Origin: JBFHFS01 sp041583495 | GTDB taxonomy: Bacteria; Bacteroidota; Bacteroidia; Bacteroidales; Marinilabiliaceae | Assembly (NCBI GenBank): GCA_041583495.1 | Contig: JBFHFS010000023.1 | Coordinates: 1-64,000 of the forward strand | Length of the DNA stretch: 64,000 bases | Reading direction: 5' to 3' | Shown here: one piece after another, positions 63,176-64,000 of the stretch | Layout of the letters: every line of letters starts with the position of its first letter | Position numbering within the stretch: position 1 is the first letter of the stretch | Position numbers and translations under genes: made by a program | Notes under the pieces: generated by a model | Told to the model about the DNA's origin: nothing | Databases searched by the model: none | What the model saw: the letters and a program-made list of their open reading frames with translations, nothing else

Positions 63176-63796
63176 TCAAAGGTAGACCACATGGCCTGCT
63201 TCGGCCAGAATAGTAGCAATTTGATACATATTACTTATCCGACCCACGGCAACCTTTTCCTTTACCTGATAAAAATCGACACAGGTCCCGCACACGATGA
63301 CGCTCACGCCCAAATCTTCGAGTCGAGCCAGGGATTCGGCCACATCGGTTCCTTTCAGGGAGTGAAAAATTCCCGAATTGTACATCAGGATATGGGTAGG
63401 AATAGATTCCATATTCTTCAAGGCATTAAAATAACCCCGCACCAATAATCCGCCCAACTCGCTATCACCTTCGCCCATCTCGCGGCTTCTAACGGCCACC
63501 ACATAATTCCCATTTTGCTTTTCAACGCCCGGCACTTCGCAATAGGCTTCGGGTTTGGTTGCTTCCTTTGCGGCTGATTTTCCGGGATTGGTGGCTTCAA
63601 TAAAATAGACGCCCTCCTCCATCTTTGAAACGGGATTGGCACCCAGGTCGGAGAGAAAGCTCATCAAATTTTGCCAGGAGGTTTCATTATCAGAAATAAT
63701 TTGAATGGTTTCTCCTTCGGCCACTTTCTGAAGTCCGTTGCGGGCCATGATGAGCGGCTCAGGACAAAGATGTCCTTTGGTATCGATAATTTTCAT
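63176..63796 (-). CDS. yedF: Selenium-metabolism protein YedF (TusA-like plus DsrE-like)
   Basis: A 206-aa two-domain protein. Residues ~1-72 are a TusA/SirA-like domain with the sulfur-relay motif HLCPEPL (Cys11). Residues ~95-206 form a DsrE-like domain with MGEGDSELGGLLVRGY and a cysteine pair in VIVCGTCVDFY. The combination defines the YedF family found beside selD in selenium-using bacteria, proposed to carry selenium or sulfur between the lyase and SelD. It is preceded by the probable mnmH gene (50-bp gap) and followed by the desulfurase gene on the same strand. Confidence 0.93.
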   Translation of the reverse strand: MKIIDTKGHLCPEPLIMARNGLQKVAEGETIQIISDNETSWQNLMSFLSDLGANPVSKMEEGVYFIEATNPGKSAAKEATKPEAYCEVPGVEKQNGNYVVAVRSREMGEGDSELGGLLVRGYFNALKNMESIPTHILMYNSGIFHSLKGTDVAESLARLEDLGVSVIVCGTCVDFYQVKEKVAVGRISNMYQIATILAEAGHVVYL

Positions 63797-63846
63797 AATT
63801 AACGTATTTCTATTTCTTCTTAATCGAACGAGGTAACCTCATTGGG

Positions 63847-64000
63847 TTACCCATTTTTTAAGGCGACTCTATACGACGCGGCCCATTCCTTCAGTTGCCG
63901 GGCCGAATCTTCGGGGTCATCCAACGCCGTTTTCAACGAAAACACGGGTAAATTTCGGCGACCCAGAGAATGGGCATACCCCTTATCGTAATATTTCAGC
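63847..64000 (-). CDS. mnmH: Probable tRNA 2-selenouridine synthase MnmH, C-terminus (partial)
   Basis: The last ~51 codons of a minus-strand gene run off the right edge. The readable end includes YYDKGYAHSLGRRNLPVFSL and finishes RVALKNG before TAA at 63847-63849. The YYDK.Y pattern followed by an Arg-rich stretch resembles the C-terminus of Bacteroidota MnmH (SelU), which replaces sulfur with selenium in wobble 2-thiouridines. Adjacency to yedF and selD supports this. The rhodanese and P-loop parts lie outside the window, so this remains a context-supported guess. Confidence 0.6.
   Translation of the reverse strand, partial: LKYYDKGYAHSLGRRNLPVFSLKTALDDPEDSARQLKEWAASYRVALKNG

Noticed and set aside
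1..64000. CRISPR arrays, tRNA/rRNA genes, prophage genes and insertion sequences
   Set aside because: None recognised on reading both strands; the repeats found are short tandem or dispersed elements without transposase genes.

Overview
The window looks like a chromosomal segment of a Bacteroidota bacterium, most likely a marine or saline, glycan-degrading member near the order Marinilabiliales (the order is inference). The evidence is three SusC-like TonB receptors, two of them with SusD-like partner lipoproteins, a FecI/FecR-type ECF sigma/anti-sigma pair, lipoprotein sulfatases, an UpxY-type NusG paralogue, TAnnTTTG-type promoter boxes, many C/A-ended codons and a lysine aminomutase/beta-lysine acetyltransferase pair for a compatible solute. 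I see no rRNA, tRNA, CRISPR array, prophage or intact insertion sequence.

Layout. 1-8.7 kb: the start of a SusC gene running off the left edge, a small ferredoxin-NADP reductase-like enzyme, purL, an orphan UpxY-like antiterminator paired with a macrodomain hydrolase whose 3' end runs into a 16-unit heptanucleotide repeat, and a secreted C1 peptidase. 9-14 kb: a DUF4838 lipoprotein, a MOP-type flippase and a double class II aldolase protein whose second half has lost its metal ligands. 15-21.5 kb: a minus-strand glycan module (DUF1080, Tat-exported Gfo/Idh/MocA oxidoreductase, two sulfatases, metallo-beta-lactamase-fold hydrolase), consistent with oxidative 3-keto-glycoside cleavage plus desulfation. 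21.7-26.5 kb: acyl-ACP synthetase/ACP/acyltransferase fusion, DJ-1 family protein, DASH-type cryptochrome and a tiny zinc-ribbon protein.

26.6-41.9 kb: a head-GIN lipoprotein, then two tandem, visibly paralogous SusC/SusD pairs. Only the upstream SusC carries an STN signalling domain, and it lies next to FecR and ECF sigma genes, the latter 21 bp behind a YdcF-like gene. 42.2-45.3 kb: nitroreductase, a DUF6588-like protein and a SPOR-like protein, flanked by two inverted, diverged copies of a short dispersed repeat. 45.4-51.3 kb: an M3 peptidase, then a copper module (HMA-AraC fusion regulator, CopA ATPase, small HMA chaperone) preceded by two overlapping inverted repeats that could form an attenuator. 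51.4-57.5 kb: RRM protein, YhcH-family protein, ablA-ablB osmolyte genes, YycJ-like hydrolase, B3/4-domain protein and a HAD phosphatase.

57.6-64 kb: a minus-strand run of isochorismatase-like hydrolase, phosphohexomutase, CBS-less KpsF-like isomerase, then a selenium module (SelD, DUF3343 carrier-like protein, class V aminotransferase/cysteine desulfurase, YedF) and, at the right edge, the C-terminus of what is probably MnmH (tRNA 2-selenouridine synthase). Together these give a plausible route from selenium delivery to selenophosphate to selenated tRNA. The most interesting unexplained items are the overlapping-hairpin leader at 47.6 kb, the HMA-AraC copper regulator, the selenium module, the dispersed inverted repeat pair, and the heptanucleotide array that enters the macrodomain gene.
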